Below are positions 11,906 to 23,332 of a stretch of DNA of 64,000 bases, one piece after another. Source of the stretch: Phycomyces blakesleeanus NRRL 1555(-) (lineage: Eukaryota; Mucoromycota; Mucoromycetes; Mucorales; Phycomycetaceae); assembly GCF_001638985.1 (NCBI RefSeq), contig NW_017265153.1:555776-619775 (forward strand), written 5' to 3'. Within the stretch, counting starts at the first letter, position 1. Each line of letters begins with the position of its first letter. The notes below the pieces were generated by a model, which did no database searches, was not told the origin of the DNA, and saw nothing but the letters and a program-made list of their open reading frames with translations. The translations under genes and the position numbers were made by a program.

Positions 11906-12187
11906 TTAATAGGTTCCGTTGATAGTGAAATCAAAATGTACGCTTCGATCACAATAAAAAGTCGATAAGTTTATGAAGCTTCTTCCCGTTTCCTTGTTTC
12001 TAGTCTGTCGGTTGATTCCAAAATTAGGGCACATATCCATCTTATCCTTGTAAAAAGCTATTATAGTCTCCTTATATATAGTATCTACTTCAAGTATTAC
12101 ATGAAAAAAGAAAATAAACCATTCACCTGGCTCACCAACCAGTCCCACTGCCGCGGCCATGATGAGAGGATAAAGAAGTCTGCTCAT
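11906..12187 (-). CDS. possible small membrane protein (tentative)
   Basis: Candidate two-exon gene: 12187-12136 and 12084-11906, about 76 aa, intron GTGAGC...AAGTAG. Its N-terminus MSRLLYPLIMAAAVGLVG is a clean hydrophobic helix preceded by a pyrimidine-rich minus-strand leader, like small mitochondrial or ER membrane proteins. The second exon (IYKETIIAFYKDKMD...) is unconvincing and the true downstream exons may differ. No family recognised. Confidence 0.3.
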   Translation of the reverse strand: MSRLLYPLIMAAAVGLVGEPGEWFIFFFHVILEVDTIYKETIIAFYKDKMDMCPNFGINRQTRNKETGRSFINLSTFYCDRSVHFDFTINGTY

Positions 12188-12463
12188 TGTTCTCTTTTCT
12201 TGTTTTGTTTCCACTCCTTCTTTAGATAGTTTTATCAACTATACTTCTGTTTCTTCTTCTCTTTCTTTCGCTTATTTCCTTTGTCACACTGCTCATTGGG
12301 TCACCTAAATTCCCAAGTACGCAAGACCTCTAATAACCCTCAATAAAATATTTTTACCCGAGTACGCATATTTTTTTTTTAATTTTAAAAATTGTATTTC
12401 TACGGCAAAAGTACTTCCCCATATAAAAACGTAGATCAAGGTGCTCAAGGTTACTTATATTTA

Positions 12464-12854
12464 GTGTGGACAGACTAAAAGTTCAAAAAAAGGGCCAAAA
12501 AAAATGTAAAACAAGTTTATTCTGAACTTAATCAGACTAATTTATGACTGTCCACACTTTTTTTTTTAAAAAAAAATTCAAAGTTAGTTCAAAATACATA
12601 TTAGATAAAATTGTGCTTATAATTCCGTCTATGTAATCAAGTGAAAACCTTTTATTGCTAGTTTTTCTAGACCTCGCATAATATGGCACATGGTCTCCAT
12701 AAAAAAATGCTTTTCTTCTCAATCCTAGTGACCATGAAAGAAGACTAGCTAATCAGAGTAATTTGAAAAAGGCAAAATATTTTGCAAATATCATCCAATA
12801 ATACGGCTTACATTTTTGCCTTTTCATTTTTTGAACTTTTAGTCTGTCCATACC
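12464..12854. mobile_element. MITE, family A copy 1 (about 390 bp)
   Basis: Perfect 23-bp terminal inverted repeats at 12468-12490 and 12827-12849, beginning GGACAGACTAAAAG. The outer bases are imperfect (GTGT versus GGTAT in element orientation). The interior is non-coding. The reverse complement of the interior matches the element at 38745-39026 (shared blocks such as GTATTATTGGATGA and GG[T/C]CTAGAAAAA). This marks a dispersed non-autonomous DNA-transposon family. Confidence 0.8.
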
Positions 12855-12989
12855 AAATGTAAGACCCCCCAAACGTGTATACTTTACCTTTCGCCTTTAG
12901 CCAACCCAAGGATTTCTGGCAAGAAGAAAGACGGTTAAAAGCTCAATAAACGTGCCTTCTTTCGTATAAATTCTTGGTGCGTCACTGTC

Positions 12990-13181
12990 AAGAATCGTTG
13001 TGCAAGTAAGCCGAGAGATGTCCTTTCAGCCCTCGCAATTGGACTGATAGGCCTAAACTTTGTTATGCTTGGTGCCGCGCCATTTCCTCTTTACAACGTC
13101 AGCCAGATAACTGCTGAACATTATACAACAATAACATTTGCCTTTTGTACACGAAGAAACGATTTGGCAGTCAGGTTGTAG
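12990..13181 (+). other. open hydrophobic stretch, no gene model
   Basis: The frame reading KPRDVLSALAIGLIGLNF continues open to a stop after NDLAVRL. It is hydrophobic and has better codon texture than its surroundings, but no upstream start or convincing splice partners were found. It may be a relic or an exon of an unmodelled gene. Confidence 0.2.
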
Positions 13182-13350
13182 CCGTGGAGGTAAATTTAAA
13201 GTGTAGTACCAATGGCAGTATGAATCTTTCATTTATTAATTATTATTACCACGCCTTTTTTAAATAAAAACAAAAGTGACTGGCCATTTTTTGTGGGGAA
13301 GTAAAGGCACTCTGACGCTATAGTCTACATGTTAATGATCTTTTGATCAA

Positions 13351-14069
13351 ATGGCTCATTACCGAAACATCAAGACAGGTTCTCCACCTTCTGGATGGAC
13401 TCCCGAGGTTAAATATATTGAAAATGTAGTTTGGTCTTCAACAGTGCCAAAAGAAGTGCGAGATTTATACGAACCCAAGAGAGGAGCGCAAGAAACACGG
13501 ACAATCAACTTCTTGAAAGAACATGTCAACTTGACCGGTACTTATCCAGCAAACAAAGAACAGCGAAGAAACATCAAAATCAAAAAATTGACCGACAAGT
13601 CTCATCCGTGTTGTGGTGCATATGGCTTATTTGCCGCTCAGAATCTTCAACCACGCCAACTTGTATTAGATTATCTGGGTATTATTGAGTACAAAACCTA
13701 TGACTTGGCCTCAGATTATGTATTGCGACTCGGAGCAGATGTTTCTATTGATGCAGCATATTATGGAAATGAAGCTAGGTTTTGTAACGATTTTAGAGGA
13801 GTTAGTGCCGGGCCAAATGTTTGTTTCCAGAACTACATGGACTCTCAGACAAAGCATATCCGCATCGGTATATTTGTATTAGGAAACCGCAAGATCAAGA
13901 AAGGTGAAGAACTTGTAAGTCAATTGAATATAAAGTAGATACAACATCTCTATTTCATTCTTATATAGATATGCATCTAATATTCTATTAGCTGGTCACA
14001 TATGGAAAAGCATTCTGGTCTAACCGAGGGATAGATATGAGCCACCAAAATCATTCAAATCAACAATGA
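13351..14069 (+). CDS. SET-domain protein (lysine methyltransferase fold)
   Basis: Exons 13351-13914 and 13992-14069, about 213 aa. The core runs from GAYGLFAAQNLQPRQLVLDYLG (SET motif I, usually GxGxxA) to GNEARFCNDFRGVSAGPNVCF (motif III position) and GEELLVTYGKAFW (motif IV, with the catalytic-site Tyr). SET domains transfer a methyl group from AdoMet to lysine. The usual NHxC of motif III is replaced by NDFRG, a known variant. No pre-SET or post-SET cysteine cluster is visible, so this is a compact stand-alone SET protein. The substrate cannot be told from sequence. The start is the first ATG after a TTTGATCAA leader. Confidence 0.82.
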
Positions 14070-14243
14070 ATTTATCTACAAACCTCATAAAACACATTTC
14101 TTTCTTCTTCTAACAAAAAAATAAACAATCATAAAAACAATCATAAAAATAATAAAAGTATAAAGAAGTATTGAATATTCTTGTATCACGTGAGACAAAA
14201 GAATACCTTCAACAAATCTGTCCTTTCTTGTCATCTAGTATTC

Positions 14244-16918
14244 ATGGATTTCAACAGTTTATTTGACAATCACAACATCTTAAGCATTTGTGATTTTCTT
14301 CTTGACTACTGCAAAAATTGTCTCGTAGAACAAGCCGATCTTACACATCACCAAGCGACACCATTCTACAATTTTTTCCCTACTTTATTGAGTCGCATCT
14401 TTGGATCACCTACTACAAGGTACATTCATACCTTATGGCATGCTCAATAGTACCTTGTCCAAGATTCTCACGGACTTTCATTTCAGAGGATGGATGCACT
14501 CTGGAATAACACCCCCACAAACTAAAGCTATCCTATCTTTACTCAACGTGGATGGTTACTTCTTTCAGGCCATGCTAAGAATGAGTGAATACCCAGAATA
14601 TGAGTTTTACTTAATCAATTTAAACTTACCGGTAAGTTTTATAAAACAATAAACAATAAGCAATCGATTGCCCACTATTTAACTTATTACTTAGGCTGAT
14701 GTTCAAAATATCTTAAAAGAAGGCTGTATACAATATCTTCCGCGTGTTTATAGCCAGTGCGCGATTTCGAGAGGTCCATCTGACATTGGAGTATTGGACG
14801 TGCGCAAAGCTGCTACCGAACGCTCGTATATTACACCAATGAAACAAGAGTCAAACAGCCAAATACGTTTCAGCATGATACAATTCTACTTTCACTATGT
14901 ATTGAGTGTCCCTACTTGGCCAATTACACCATCGTACACACAATCCAATACATCGGCTTTTATTGGACCCACAGTCATTCCTAATCCATCGCAAACTAGA
15001 GACAATAGTATCCTGAACATTATCATCCATAAATATATCCAAATATTTATTACATGCTCATCATCTCCATCTAAAAGACGGTATCCTTTAATTGACATGT
15101 TCTTTCTGGATTGCTGTGTTGAATTATGGCTTCGAAATTCATGGATAAATCCCGGAGGAAGACTTGCACCAGAACTCATGGAAATTATAAAAATGCTTAT
15201 TAAACATATTGTGAAGCAAGATCTTCGATTCTGTACCTATAACTTTGGAAGAGAAGATGACTCTTCGGGATTTACCTATCGTATGGTTTACGATACCGTT
15301 CGCCCTGAGATAACTTTTCTTATTTCCCGACTCATTAGTACTTGGAGAATAGACCCTGATTTTAACGAGGTAACTATATAATATCTAAATATACGCACAC
15401 ATACTAGTCCGGTGTATATAAGTCAATAATACACACACACAACCAGCCTTGTGGACATACTGCTATATACTCACAAGCGAATTTAATCCTATCAAGGTCA
15501 TCAATTTATGGCTGCTATGGGTAAAGCCTTGGAAATATAAACAACTGCAAACAAATACACCTGTTTCCAATCATCTGAAAGTCAGTCCAGTAGATGATGG
15601 ATGGGCAGCGTTTATTGTAGAGAATGGGGCATGTTACATTTCGATAGTTGAATCCATCCTCAAAATAACAGCCACGTTTCGGTACATAGAAACACCTATC
15701 ATTTATCCGACACCCGTCAATAATACCTCCACCGCCACCCATCTAAAAAGTGCTCCAACTACCGCAAACACTTCCCACTCAATCTTTGGTAATACTTTTT
15801 CCAGCGCTATTACCAAGGCTTCGTGGCTGCTAGGCACTCCAAGCCCAAGACCTCGAAACAACCCTGAATATCGTTGGCAGCTGGATATATTTCAATCCGT
15901 ATTAAGCTTATTTAGTGAAACTGGGCTGGTACCTTTTTTACGATCGGTAGAAAAAGCTGTGAACATGGTCCAGCTCGAGATCATTGAACGATCAGCAACC
16001 AATGGGCCAGAGTTGAAGGAAGCTATAAGTGTAGTAGCAAGAAAATGCGTGCACGATTCAGAGAACTCTTACGTTCAAACCCATAAAGCCATTTTTCAAT
16101 TGTGTGGTGTAATAAGATCGATGGATTCCGCTTCATATAAACCTAAAAATATCTATGCTTTATCCACCGTACGTAATCCATCCTTGACTCAATCTAGCAA
16201 ATCTCTTAATGATGCTATTACAACTCAAAATTCAGCAGCAAATACTACACCAGGCAAGAATAATGACTACCTACACAAGCTTGTCTCGACAGCAAACACT
16301 TTTCAACAAATATTCATGGTATTTATTTATTCTTTGGACAAAGACGGGAGCTTTCTTGCACTTATTGACTAGCACTTTTGATTTACAACTTTTGTTTTCA
16401 TTAGCTTCCTGAGTCTGAAAACATGATCCGTACTTCTGCTTTGAAGCAAAACTCAAAAGAAAATATCATGTCGCCAAACATCACTACAGCTAAAAAAAGG
16501 GTTATAGCACCGCTTTCAAAGGCGAAGGTATATTATGAGAACGGTCCACTATGCCCGGAAGATCTAGAGAAAGTTAAAAAAGGTCTGGCACTATGCACAC
16601 CAAGTTTGACCAGACAAAAAGGAATTTTGTGTAAGGAAATGGCACGGTCCTATGAAAGTATGTGGGTTTTAAGTTGGATTATGCCCTTGGAACAAAAAAT
16701 AAATACTATGGTAAGAGTTAATGCAAGTCTTTATATTTGACCAGAAGCTTATACAAAATAACTAGTATCAAAAATGGGGACTATCGGGCAAATATCATCT
16801 TCCTAAGCGTTTATCCCTGAGGTTCTTTGCGGCATATGTTAATCTTGCCTGGATGTTTGGTCTTCCAGTTGTACTTTATGTCTTTTATTACTATATATAT
16901 ATGTACATATTCATTTAA
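14244..16918 (+). CDS. sphingomyelin phosphodiesterase 4-like protein (SMPD4/neutral SMase 3)
   Basis: Exons 14244-14419, 14451-14631, 14695-15369, 15497-16318, 16405-16710 and 16766-16918 give about 770 aa. Matches to the SMPD4 pattern are LSLLNVDGYFFQAMLRM..YEFYLINLNLP, FSMIQFYFHYVLSVP, MFFLDCCVELWLRNSW, VINLWLLWVKPWKYK and a C-terminal hydrophobic tail anchor AYVNLAWMFGLPVVLYVFYY. In animals SMPD4 sits in the ER/nuclear envelope and hydrolyses sphingomyelin to ceramide; whether the fungal protein has that activity is unproven, since no classical catalytic motif is evident. The first intron model is only 31 nt (14420-14450), exceptionally short. It may instead mark a frameshift or a different splice. 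Confidence 0.75.
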
Positions 16919-16989
16919 AGTAGAATTGCGTTTGCATTTTGAATAACAATAACAATAACAATAGTGACAAGTATGTAATATAAGCATTT

Positions 16990-18244
16990 TTAGTTTGGCA
17001 AAGGCCATTCTATTTCCTGATCGTTTTTATACGTTTCAAAATTATCCTTAAAATATGTCCAGCTAGACACACTCTTTATCATAGGATCATAAGCAGCTGG
17101 TGAATGAGAATATGCGTTCATTTTCTTCTCGATTTCTTCAACTAAAAGTGGTCCCAAATCTTTATACGTTGAGCCATGCGGCAATTTGCTACCTGTACAG
17201 TGGTAAATAAGATATCCTTCTGATGTACCCATCTTCATAAAAGGTGGGAATAAAGATATCCGAGTCCAATTGACTTGTACATCATCAATAGTTGTTTCAT
17301 TTAGCTCCTTTGTAGGACATGTGAATGTAAAGAATTCACCAGCTAAGTCCCCAAAATAATGTATATATAATTGTAAGCATATAGTTGTATAATGCAATGA
17401 TTAAAGATGTAGGGGTATTTACCTTGGTACATATTTCGGCTGTCATATGGATTGAATTTCTTATCTTTCGTGGATAATGGATTAGGATAAAACAATGGGA
17501 TCTAGTAAGAAGTATACACAAAGACACAGACACGCTCGCGGGTGTATGGACAAGTCAATTTTTTAAGGCATTATATTGCACATATTTATTTTTCTCTGTG
17601 CTCACCTCAGTAGTAAATGTAGTAGAGGTTCCCAAAAAATTATGTTTTGGCTCGAGTTTTATGGCCCAGGGAAGAGCCATCTGAACCGGATTATTGGCAA
17701 TATGAACAACTGCAGTTTTACACAATATACCCACTGAGCTTTATACTATATATATATCACTTTTACTGGTAAGATGGTTACCTGGGAGGCACTCATTTGT
17801 CCACGGATTAACCCAATGTGTCAACTTCTTGCGAGTGATTGGGTCAAGATAATAGGTCAACTCTCGACCCGTTACTTCGAGGACATCTTTTGGACTTTGC
17901 TCTTTACTATGAATTGCTTTTGATACGTTCATACCCACACATTCGAATATTTTTTTTGGGGGCTGGTTCGGTAGAAAGGCGCTAAAATAAAAAAAATAAA
18001 AAATAAGAAACAAAGGCTTACATTATGGCAATAATGTAATAATATGCCTACAAGACTGAACCACTCCATTCAAAAAAGGTTTCGCTATTTGGGTCAGCAG
18101 AATATCGCAAACGCTGAAGAAACTCGCCTCCGAAACTATTGTCTGGTTTTATCGAGTTGTTCAGTGGATTGTTTTTAACCAGTTGAATTTATGTTTTTTA
18201 AATAAAATTTAGAGAGTATGATATCGTCAATTACCAGAATCCAT
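16990..18244 (-). CDS. DUF1838 family protein
   Basis: Six exons on the minus strand: 18244-18235, 18142-18052, 17981-17782, 17709-17606, 17501-17423 and 17342-16990; phases close to about 278 aa. The DUF1838 signature is clear: FECVGMNVSKA, RELTYYLDPITRKKLTHWVNPWT, VVHIANNPVQMALPW and the late WTRISLFPPFMKMGTSEGYLIYHCTG. The biochemical role of this family is not established. The first coding exon is only 10 nt (ATGGATTCTG), inferred because the second exon has no in-frame start. Convergent with the SMPD4-like gene, whose stop lies 71 bp away. Confidence 0.8.
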
Positions 18245-20036
18245 AACTTAGATATAGATGTAGACAACAGAGAGTAAGAAGAAGGAAAGGAATAAGAAGA
18301 AAAAGCTCGTAATATGCAACTAAGATTCTATCGTTTTATTATCTATAATCAAATTATATACACTTACAATTATTACGGGGTTGGATAGGAGCTGCTTTAG
18401 TTGTATTTGCAATACAGGTATGGTGCTATCGGATTCAACTATCTATGTATAAGGGTCTTTTTTTTTTATTAAAAAAAAAGGTAGCAACTTTTGCAGAAAT
18501 TGATTTATTCGAAAACACTTCCTCAGAATCATAAAGAAGACTATACTTAATAATTCTATTGAAGCGATTTTTGATAACTGCTATAGATAAAAAAAAGTTC
18601 TTAACCTTCAAAATTTAGGTGTTCTGGTAAATTTATCGCGGAGTTTAAGTTTTTCTTTCAAGAAATTGAAATATTTTGATGGGTCCCATAGACTGTGCTT
18701 GAAAAAGTGTAACCTAAAAATAAAAGTCATGTAATCATAAAACTAGCCAGGCTTCAGGTTCACAGCCTTTTTCTTATAATTGGCGAAGATTGATTTTTTT
18801 ATATGGAAAGAAAATCAGAAGAAATTGAAACAAATCCAAAAACATAAATAATTATGCTGATTACACTATACTTGCTTCCTTTGTCAGCTTTTACTATTAG
18901 ATATTAATATCTTCTAATGTATCATATTATATCTCATGCTTGTTTTCAAATGCTGTTTCTGGATACAAACAGCTTGTTTTCATCTACATGGGCCATATGT
19001 ATACATCACAAAATATAAACCCTGTAACTAATATTAAATCGAGAAACAGCCTTTTTTTATAAAATGTTCGCAACTGTATACACCAAACCTATATATATAC
19101 TTATTAAAAAAAACGTTTTGGAAATATATGATATAGATTAGGGTAAACAATATGTGAGCGTAGTCTTGTTCAGTTTCTCGTTCTCACTGATTGATAGATA
19201 TTAGGGTTTTTAAGATAATCAGAACTTGATACAATATGTCTGTCAATCTTTTTGAAAAATTAAATAAAGATGCAGGGACATGTTTGATAAACCACATGTA
19301 ATTTCAGAGAATGACACATTTATTATCACCGTGAAATGAAATTGTAGGATTTATAACTAGTCTCATAAAGAATAGGATAACGTTAATCTCAAATGCTTTT
19401 CTGCAGGTCATAGCCAATTTATCAAATCAAATTAGCAAGTTGTAATAATAATGTCAAAAATTAGTGAATCTGCTGTTTTTCGAAAAGCCAACTAAAAAAC
19501 AGAGAGAGAGAAGAAAGTTGTAATTTTTATTGAATACATTGATTCTACAATCAGTCATTAATCTAGCTCGGCTTGTATTAAGAGGAAAGCCTTATGGATA
19601 TATAAAATAGATTCAACACACATAAAATAGATTAATCTGTTTCCAATAATTGGGACCTAGTGAAAAGTATTCGAGGTTAACGTTCAGTACAATAAGAAAA
19701 AGATTTTTCTCCAGAATCTCTCATTCGACCTTTTCCTTTAAATTCCCTCTTTTTCCCGTAGTTTTGGTACATAATTATATGTCAAGATGTTTAATATATA
19801 GAGAAAGAAATGCTTGTTTATAAATTCTATATTTTTAAGCTAAAAATCTAACATCTTGACAGGAAATGCTGAAATACTTGGTTTACTACAATAGATACTT
19901 ATTTATTCTTTGATAAAAAGACCTATTTTTTTTATCAAGGTTGTCGATTTAAAGATGTATCAATTATATAAATATATATATGAGTGAGTGTGTGTGTAAA
20001 TATTGTCGAAGAAAAGAAATCTAACGCACAGTTGGA
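18245..20036. other. long AT-rich intergenic region
   Basis: No exon chain, RNA gene or repeat with clear ends was found. A few GA-rich microsatellites (about 19500-19520) and TA runs are present. Confidence 0.5.
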
Positions 20037-23000
20037 TTATTTTTGTCGAAGTCTTTCAATTTCCTTTCGTAATGCATCATTTTCTTTTGTGAGTTTTTCC
20101 TTTTCCTTGTTTGAGATTAACAAGAGGTGTTGCAAATGTTCCTGTGATAAATAAGCAGCGTAGTTTAGTATCTTCACAAGAAATTCTAAACGGATTATAG
20201 TTACTTACAACGGTAGAAGAAATTTCGTGAGATAGAGAGCTAGATTTGTTGTTTTGAAATTCAGAAAGCTCAAGTGGATCATTATTTGCAGATTTTCTTG
20301 TGTCTGATGATGCCCTGCTACGAGAAACAAGAATACTAGTTGGCGTAGAAGGAGGATAAGAAGTAGGAAGGGAAGGGAGAGCGGGATGTGAAGGTGTGGA
20401 ATTGAGAGTTTGTATGGCATCATGTAAAAGAACCCTTTGAGTTTCGGTGTACCGCAGAAGCTCTTCCATACGCGCTTTCATCAGATCGGCCTTTGCAGCA
20501 TCAAGGAGGGTAGATTGTCCTCTGAGTAGAGAATTACAGGGTGATGTTGAGGGTGATCCTATTAAAGATGACTGAGAAGAATCGCCACATACTAATGAAA
20601 AATGATAAAAAAGAAGCACAAATGAAATATATTAAAAGATAAGTAGGGGTTTTGTTTCGAGATTCGTTCTAGTTTTTATTCCTTTATTTACCTTCTCGGT
20701 CTATTCTTGATGTTTCGATTGGAGTCAAGGGAGCTGATTGACCACCCGTAAGTTCAAATCTCCCTTTCTTGCGACATTCTGGCGGGATGGGTTGTGGGAC
20801 AGAAGTTTCAATTTGGGGATGGGGCAAAGAGGCTGAGTCTTTGCCTTGCTCTTTTTCTACAGAAAATCGACTAACTTTTCCATTGAGGGACTCGCGTGAG
20901 AGCGAGAGTACAGAAGAATGTGAACTCTCACGAGAGATCGGGAAGGTTTCGAATCTGACTTGGGGGGTTGATTTCTCCTGAGGTGGAGGTGAGGTCGACT
21001 TGTGCGGAGCGTCGTTACTATCCTCGCTCATGGATCGGGGCGTCTGGTTCACACTAAATCGGCCCTTACGCACCTCCCCTTCTTGTGGAGTTTGGTGTGC
21101 CATGATGCCCAAACCCACGCTGGGGCTTTCGATAGTAGTTGGCGAGCCAACATCAGAACCTGTTCCCGGATAGGCTGCGTCAGATCCGCTTGGTGTAGAA
21201 GACAAAATGGGGGTTGTTATTAATGAAGGTGTTGGTCCAACTGCTGTTGGTACTGATGCTGCTGAAGATGACGAGTCTTCGCGGCCATCATCTACTACAA
21301 AACGCGATTTTTTGGGTGTTTGCGAAGATATTGTAGTCTGGGGTGAGTAGGGTGGGCTCTCGACTACTGGCCCATGAGACGCTCGGGGAACTGGGTCTCG
21401 AATGACAACGTCGCCAAAAGTGATGTGTTTCCGCGCTGGGGGCGGTGCATCGACAGACAGCTGAGATTTGTCGCTCTGGGCTCCCTCAGAATCTGACTGA
21501 GTGTCAAAATCCCATTGTTCTGTGGTTTGAAAAGATATCTGCTTTAGAGGCATCTTTTTGTGTGGACGTTGCTCCAATGGTGAAACGTGTGCTAGTACTG
21601 CTTTGATGAGATGATCCTTCTTCTTGGCTTGTTTAAAGAAAGGATGTTGCAAAAGTTTTTCTGCAGAAGGTCTATATATACATACATAGATATATTTATT
21701 TATTTATTAAAGGAGTTCAATCTTACAAATGTATATAAAGTGAAGAATTTTGTTACAATAATAGTACCTTTTAGTGGGGTCTTTTTGAAGACAACTGTCT
21801 ATCATTTCTTTGAAACCCTTTGAGTATTTGTGCCGTGTTGTGTCACGATTAAGAGTAGGTGGGTCTTTATTAATAGTCATCATAAGAACCTATGATCAAA
21901 CATCATGAGTGTTACATAGCTTCTTGTGGGCAAGGTAAGTTTTGCTTCTATTTCTTTTTTTTTATTTACCTTGAGAGGCGGGTACTTTGCAAATGGGGCG
22001 TGTCCTGTAGCAAGTTCAATGCAAGTGATTCCAAAGCTCCAAATATCAGCTTTGTAGTCATACCCACTCGTAGACTGTTCCATGACCTCAGGTGCCATCC
22101 AGCAAGGCTATTAACATTTGAGATGCAAGATACAAATATAATTTGAGTTTTAGTTTCAAAATAATAATTAAAAATGAAGAAACTTACAGTGCCCACAAAT
22201 GTCTTTCTTTTGTCTCCATTCTCGGACAGGGAACTGGATACCCCAAAATCTGCCAACATAACAGTGCCCTGCTCATCCATTAAAAGATTTCCACACTTGA
22301 CATCTCTGTGAATGTGTCCATTCTTGTGAATATAGGCTAGTCCCTCAAGGGCCTGCTTGAGGATGGTCGCAATTGTGGTCTCCTCAAATCCGTCAGGGAA
22401 AGATGTCTTCATGATGTCCAGACATGATCCTAGGTAAACACATAAATACAAAAAGTTATAGATAGATATATAATTATATAAATCCCAGTTTTAAATATTA
22501 ATCACAATGTTAATGCTAATGATAAGGATAGTAGCCATTATACATCCAACAGATACATGTAAAAGTGTACAGATATATAGTTATTTATTTATTTATTTAC
22601 CTGCCGATAGATAGGGTGTAACAATGTATAGTTTTGACCCACTTACAAATGAGCCATAAACACGCAATACATTTGGGTGTTTTGATAGCGCCATCAGTGC
22701 TGTTTCTCTCTATTGTGATGTGTCGGTTGAAATAAAAATTAAGATGTCATGCCAATACTCAAAAGATGTCCCCTGTGCACTTGCCCGCAATTCATCGATT
22801 TGATTACGCTCAAACATATCCAAGTCCAATATCTTGATGGCTACTCTCTTGTTGAGTGGTTTATAGACGGCTTCATACACCACAGCCGAAGAGCCATATC
22901 CTATATGATAATAGAATGTTCAAAAGATTATTAAGTGATGCCCGTTTTATAACGAACTCCTTTATGCTATCCCATTCTATTTTTTTTTTGTTATTTACCA

Positions 23001-23332
23001 ATGGGATGCTTCATATCAAAATCTTCTATTCTGTTGGCCCAGTTGGTTTCGGATACTTGTGCTAGGGTGGGGGTTGAACTTGTCGCTTGAGATATTTCAC
23101 TAGAGGGGTCATGATGGTAAAATGTAGAGCGTTGTTGTCCATCTGAAATGCTCATTGAGCGACGGATGGTTGGCGATGCTCTTCCGCCGTTGGAAAGAGG
23201 AGCATTGTGGTGGGAGACAACTCGCATGAGACTGCTGGATCTCGCACGGTGGGATGGAGACGCAGGCTGGTCAAAGGTGGGTGTCGACAGTTTCGCAAAA
23301 GTCTGAGGAGTGTTTAGCGGCTTTTGAGTCAT
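20037..23332 (-). CDS. STE20-family kinase of the FRAY/OSR1-SPAK group
   Basis: Nine exons: 23332-22999, 22900-22785, 22709-22601, 22429-22188, 22107-21970, 21889-21768, 21671-20692, 20591-20209 and 20141-20037; about 842 aa. After a disordered N-terminus the kinase domain (about 105-375) has [12 protein letters not shown], the VAIK lysine, [34 protein letters not shown] and [13 protein letters not shown], closest to OSR1/SPAK/Fray. In animals this group acts downstream of WNK in osmotic signalling; here the role is inferred. The long tail is Ser/Pro-rich, carries RFVV, two RFSV and RFEL motifs, and ends in a coiled coil ([20 protein letters not shown]). No CCT domain is visible. Intron 2 has a GC donor (GCAAGT, 22784-22779). 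The start is the only ATG before the N-terminal open frame. Confidence 0.9.
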
